Positions 5,589 through 7,343 of a stretch of 7,343 bases of DNA are shown here, piece after piece (the first letter of the stretch is position 1; each line of letters opens with the position of its first letter). The notes beneath the pieces are model-generated. The model did no database searches, had not been told where the DNA came from, and worked only from the letters and a program-made list of their open reading frames with translations. The position numbers and the translations under genes were made by a program. The stretch is taken from contig JAFNXT010000331.1 in the NCBI GenBank assembly GCA_017378975.1, positions 1 through 7,343 on the forward strand, written 5' to 3'. This stretch comes from Oscillospiraceae bacterium. Lineage in GTDB: Bacteria; Bacillota; Clostridia; Oscillospirales; Oscillospiraceae.

Positions 5589-7028
5589 ATGGGAAGATCG
5601 GTAGGAGCGATATTGGCGGTCTCCATGGTGCTGGGGCTGTTGCCGGGAGGGCAGGCACGGGTCTATGCGGTGACCAGGGATCAGCAGGACATCGTGGATC
5701 GGGCGGACTATCTGTATGATCAGGTCTGGGTGGCACGGGAAACGGTGGAAGGATGGCGTGGAGAACATATCTTCGAGGAGGGAGGGACGTACCATCTGCC
5801 GTATGCCCAGCCCGTGGAAGAGGGGCGGTACATCGGGTTCGGGGTCAGTGTGGAGGATTTCCTCCGGTCGGCGGAGGAGGAGGGGAGCGTATTCTATGAG
5901 GAGCGGTCCTGTTACGGCGACGGGGATTCCACTTATTATGGCACCGACTGTTCGGCCTTCGTGTCCTGGTGCTGGGGGATCGACCGGCATACCACATGGT
6001 CGATCCCGATCGTCACCACAGTCCTTGGCATGGCCACGGAAGAGAACGTCCGGGGGAAGCTACGACTGGGGGATGCCCTGAATTCCAGAGCGGCGGGCCA
6101 TGTGGTGCTGGTGACGGGGATCGCTTATGACGGAGAGGGCATCATGGAGTCGGTGGAGATCACGGAGCAGACACCCCCTCAGCTCACCCGGTCCCGGTAT
6201 ACGCCGGAGGCGCTGGCGGAAAAGTATGGGGGCCGGTATCAGATTTGTCGCTATGAGGGGGATGTGCCGCCGGTGCCGGAGGGGAGTATGTTGTCCCGGT
6301 GTACGGTCTATCCGGCCCACGGTGTGGTGGAGACGGTGAGGGATACGCAGATCCTGAGCCAGCCCAAGGCCGGAGTGGAGGCTGTGATCTCCGTGGTGGC
6401 CGGGACGAGGATCACCGTCACGGGGTTGTACGAAGATCCTGGAGGAAGGTCATGGTACAGGACCGGGGACGGGTATCTCCCGGCGGAGGATACGGTGTAT
6501 CTTGAAACGCTGACGGACAGCGTCACGCTCACCGGGGCAGTGGCACCGCAGACCCATGTGGCAGGGGAGCCCTTCGATGTGATGGGGCTGGTCCGTGGGG
6601 GACACCACCGGCTGGTCCGGGTGGCGGCGGTAGTCCGCCGGGGGGCCGGCGGTATGGTGATCACCGGGGCTTCGGACGCCGTCGGCGGTAACAGCTATGA
6701 GCTCATGAACAGTCCCGTGGATGAGGGCACCGCTTTTGGGACGGTGCCCACTGGGGAGAACACCTTCGAGGTCTATGCGGAGTATGAGAGCTTCCGGGCG
6801 GAGGAGGGACAGATCCGGCGGGTCTGCGGTGTGGTGTGTCTGCTGTCCCAGCCCTTCCTGTGTGTGGAGGATGGGGTGACTGTGTGTGAGCATCAATACA
6901 CAGGCCGGATCACGGTGGTGCCCACTCAGGACCGGGAGGGGGAGCTGACCTATACCTGTGCCTGTGGGGACAGTTTCAGGGAGGTGTTGCCGGCGGTGGG
7001 GGGGCCTCCTGGGCGGCATCATCTGTAG
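5589..7028 (+). CDS. Secreted NlpC/P60-like cysteine peptidase with SH3-like region and C-terminal Cys/His module
   Basis: Probably an exported peptidoglycan hydrolase of 479 residues. The N-terminus MGRSVGAILAVSMVLGLLPG is a signal peptide, with cleavage likely after VYA (about residue 27). The catalytic region shows YGTDCSAFVSWCWG, putting the nucleophile at Cys121. It then shows LGDALNSRAAGHVVLVTG with His171, and VEITEQ (Glu190) is a candidate third residue. This order matches NlpC/P60-type peptidases. Residues about 250-305 resemble a bacterial SH3 domain (VRDTQILSQPKAG ... WYRTGDGYLPAEDTVYL). About 306-430 looks like a beta-rich, possibly Ig-like, region. Residues 433-470 (CEHQYTGRITVVP ... 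YTCACGDSFREVLPA) match a short module seen in many Firmicutes surface proteins. Its substrate is unknown. Gly GGG and Arg CGG codons are more frequent than in prfC, which suggests lower expression or a different origin. The TAG stop lies inside repeat copy C. Confidence 0.8.
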   Translation: MGRSVGAILAVSMVLGLLPGGQARVYAVTRDQQDIVDRADYLYDQVWVARETVEGWRGEHIFEEGGTYHLPYAQPVEEGRYIGFGVSVEDFLRSAEEEGSVFYEERSCYGDGDSTYYGTDCSAFVSWCWGIDRHTTWSIPIVTTVLGMATEENVRGKLRLGDALNSRAAGHVVLVTGIAYDGEGIMESVEITEQTPPQLTRSRYTPEALAEKYGGRYQICRYEGDVPPVPEGSMLSRCTVYPAHGVVETVRDTQILSQPKAGVEAVISVVAGTRITVTGLYEDPGGRSWYRTGDGYLPAEDTVYLETLTDSVTLTGAVAPQTHVAGEPFDVMGLVRGGHHRLVRVAAVVRRGAGGMVITGASDAVGGNSYELMNSPVDEGTAFGTVPTGENTFEVYAEYESFRAEEGQIRRVCGVVCLLSQPFLCVEDGVTVCEHQYTGRITVVPTQDREGELTYTCACGDSFREVLPAVGGPPGRHHL

Positions 7029-7064
7029 GGCGGCTGGCTGTCCTCCGCCCTACGATGCGGGATG
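7025..7064. repeat. Palindromic intergenic repeat, copy C, overlapping the hydrolase stop codon
   Basis: GTAGGGCGG (7025-7033) pairs with CCGCCCTAC (7045-7053). The centre (about 7034-7044) is imperfectly paired. The tail GATGCG-GGATG has the same spacing as copy B. The TAG within the left arm is the stop codon of the upstream gene. No T-run follows on the plus strand. Confidence 0.72.
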
Positions 7065-7078
7065 TCCCCAAGGGGACG

Positions 7079-7111
7079 AAAAAAGGACTCCCTCGGGTGA
7101 GGGAGTCCTTT
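7079..7111 (-). terminator. Rho-independent terminator of the aldolase gene
   Basis: A 13-bp perfect stem (7082-7094 with 7099-7111) has a 4-nt loop. Read on the minus strand it is followed by six Ts (A-run 7079-7084 on the plus strand, partly overlapping the stem), which places it 18 nt after the aldolase stop. On the plus strand only TTT follows, so it is at best a weak terminator for the converging hydrolase gene. Confidence 0.85.
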
Positions 7112-7129
7112 GAGGTAACTGGGAGTAGA

Positions 7130-7343
7130 TCAGGCCTTGCCGGCGCAGCCCAGGACGTTGATCAGCTTGTGGCGGACCAGCTCCTTGATGTTGGCACGGG
7201 CGGGCTTCAGGTACTCACGGGGATCGAACTTGTCGGGATGCTCGGCGTAGAACTTACGGATGGTGCCGGTCATGGCAAGTCTCAGGTCGGAGTCGATGTT
7301 GATCTTGCAGACAGCCAGCTCAGCGGCGCGGCGCAGCTGCTCC
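7130..7343 (-). CDS. fba: Class II fructose-1,6-bisphosphate aldolase, C-terminal part (5' end outside window)
   Basis: The minus strand encodes 70 codons ending in TGA at 7132-7130, and the gene continues past the right edge. The translation includes VCKINIDSDLRLAMTGTIRK, then FYAEHPDKFDPREYLKPAR, and ends NVLGCAGKA. KINIDSDLRLA and the HPDKFDPREYLKPAR block are hallmarks of the class II (zinc-dependent) aldolase C-terminus. The Asn and Asp of NIDSD belong to the substrate-binding loop of the family. The enzyme cleaves fructose-1,6-bisphosphate to dihydroxyacetone phosphate and glyceraldehyde-3-phosphate in cytosolic glycolysis. The zinc-ligand histidines are beyond the window. It converges on the hydrolase gene, with its own terminator between them. 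A tagatose-bisphosphate aldolase is the main alternative, less likely given the close match to the FbaA-type ending. Confidence 0.93.
   Translation of the reverse strand, partial: EQLRRAAELAVCKINIDSDLRLAMTGTIRKFYAEHPDKFDPREYLKPARANIKELVRHKLINVLGCAGKA

Noticed and set aside
3674..7064. CRISPR array suggested by three similar GC-rich palindromes
   Set aside because: The copies are 1.4-1.9 kb apart with genes between them, not regularly spaced by short unique spacers.
7064..7077. Small GTCCCC/GGGGAC palindrome as a plus-strand terminator of the hydrolase gene
   Set aside because: The stem is about 5-6 bp with a very short loop and is followed by an A-run rather than a T-run.

Overview
The window looks like the chromosome of a moderately GC-rich Gram-positive anaerobe of the class Clostridia, probably near the Oscillospiraceae/Ruminococcaceae. 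This is inferred from strong AAGGAGG-type ribosome binding sites, a PotC-PotD fusion protein, GC-rich palindromic intergenic repeats, and a secreted NlpC/P60-like protein with a C-terminal Cys/His module of a kind common in gut Firmicutes. No 16S or other phylogenetic marker is present, so the placement is tentative.

Layout. (1) Positions 1-3428 hold the 3' part of a polyamine (spermidine/putrescine) ABC transporter operon: the end of potA (ATPase), potB (permease) and one long ORF fusing potC (permease) to potD (substrate-binding protein). Adjacent genes overlap by 14 and 4 nt, so translation is probably coupled. The operon closes with a strong hairpin plus T-run at 3436-3489. (2) A 56-residue cysteine-containing small protein (3504-3674) starts directly behind that terminator, with a near-perfect Shine-Dalgarno but no room for its own promoter. 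(3) After a palindromic repeat and a plausible promoter comes a monocistronic, full-length prfC (peptide chain release factor 3, 3812-5404) with its own terminator. (4) A second repeat copy leads into a secreted cell-wall hydrolase-like gene (5589-7028). (5) A third repeat copy overlaps the end of that gene. (6) On the minus strand is the C-terminal 70 codons of class II fructose-bisphosphate aldolase, converging on the hydrolase gene with a terminator between them.

The encoded functions are mostly ordinary housekeeping: polyamine import, translation termination, glycolysis and envelope remodelling. I see no mobile element, CRISPR array, tRNA, rRNA or obvious novel system. The points worth a second look are the PotC-PotD fusion with a lipobox-like motif in its linker, the small Cys protein placed behind a terminator, three copies of a dispersed palindromic repeat in about 3.4 kb, and two terminators with nearly identical outer arms. 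There is no stretch over 300 bases without a gene; the longest is about 184 bases (5405-5588).
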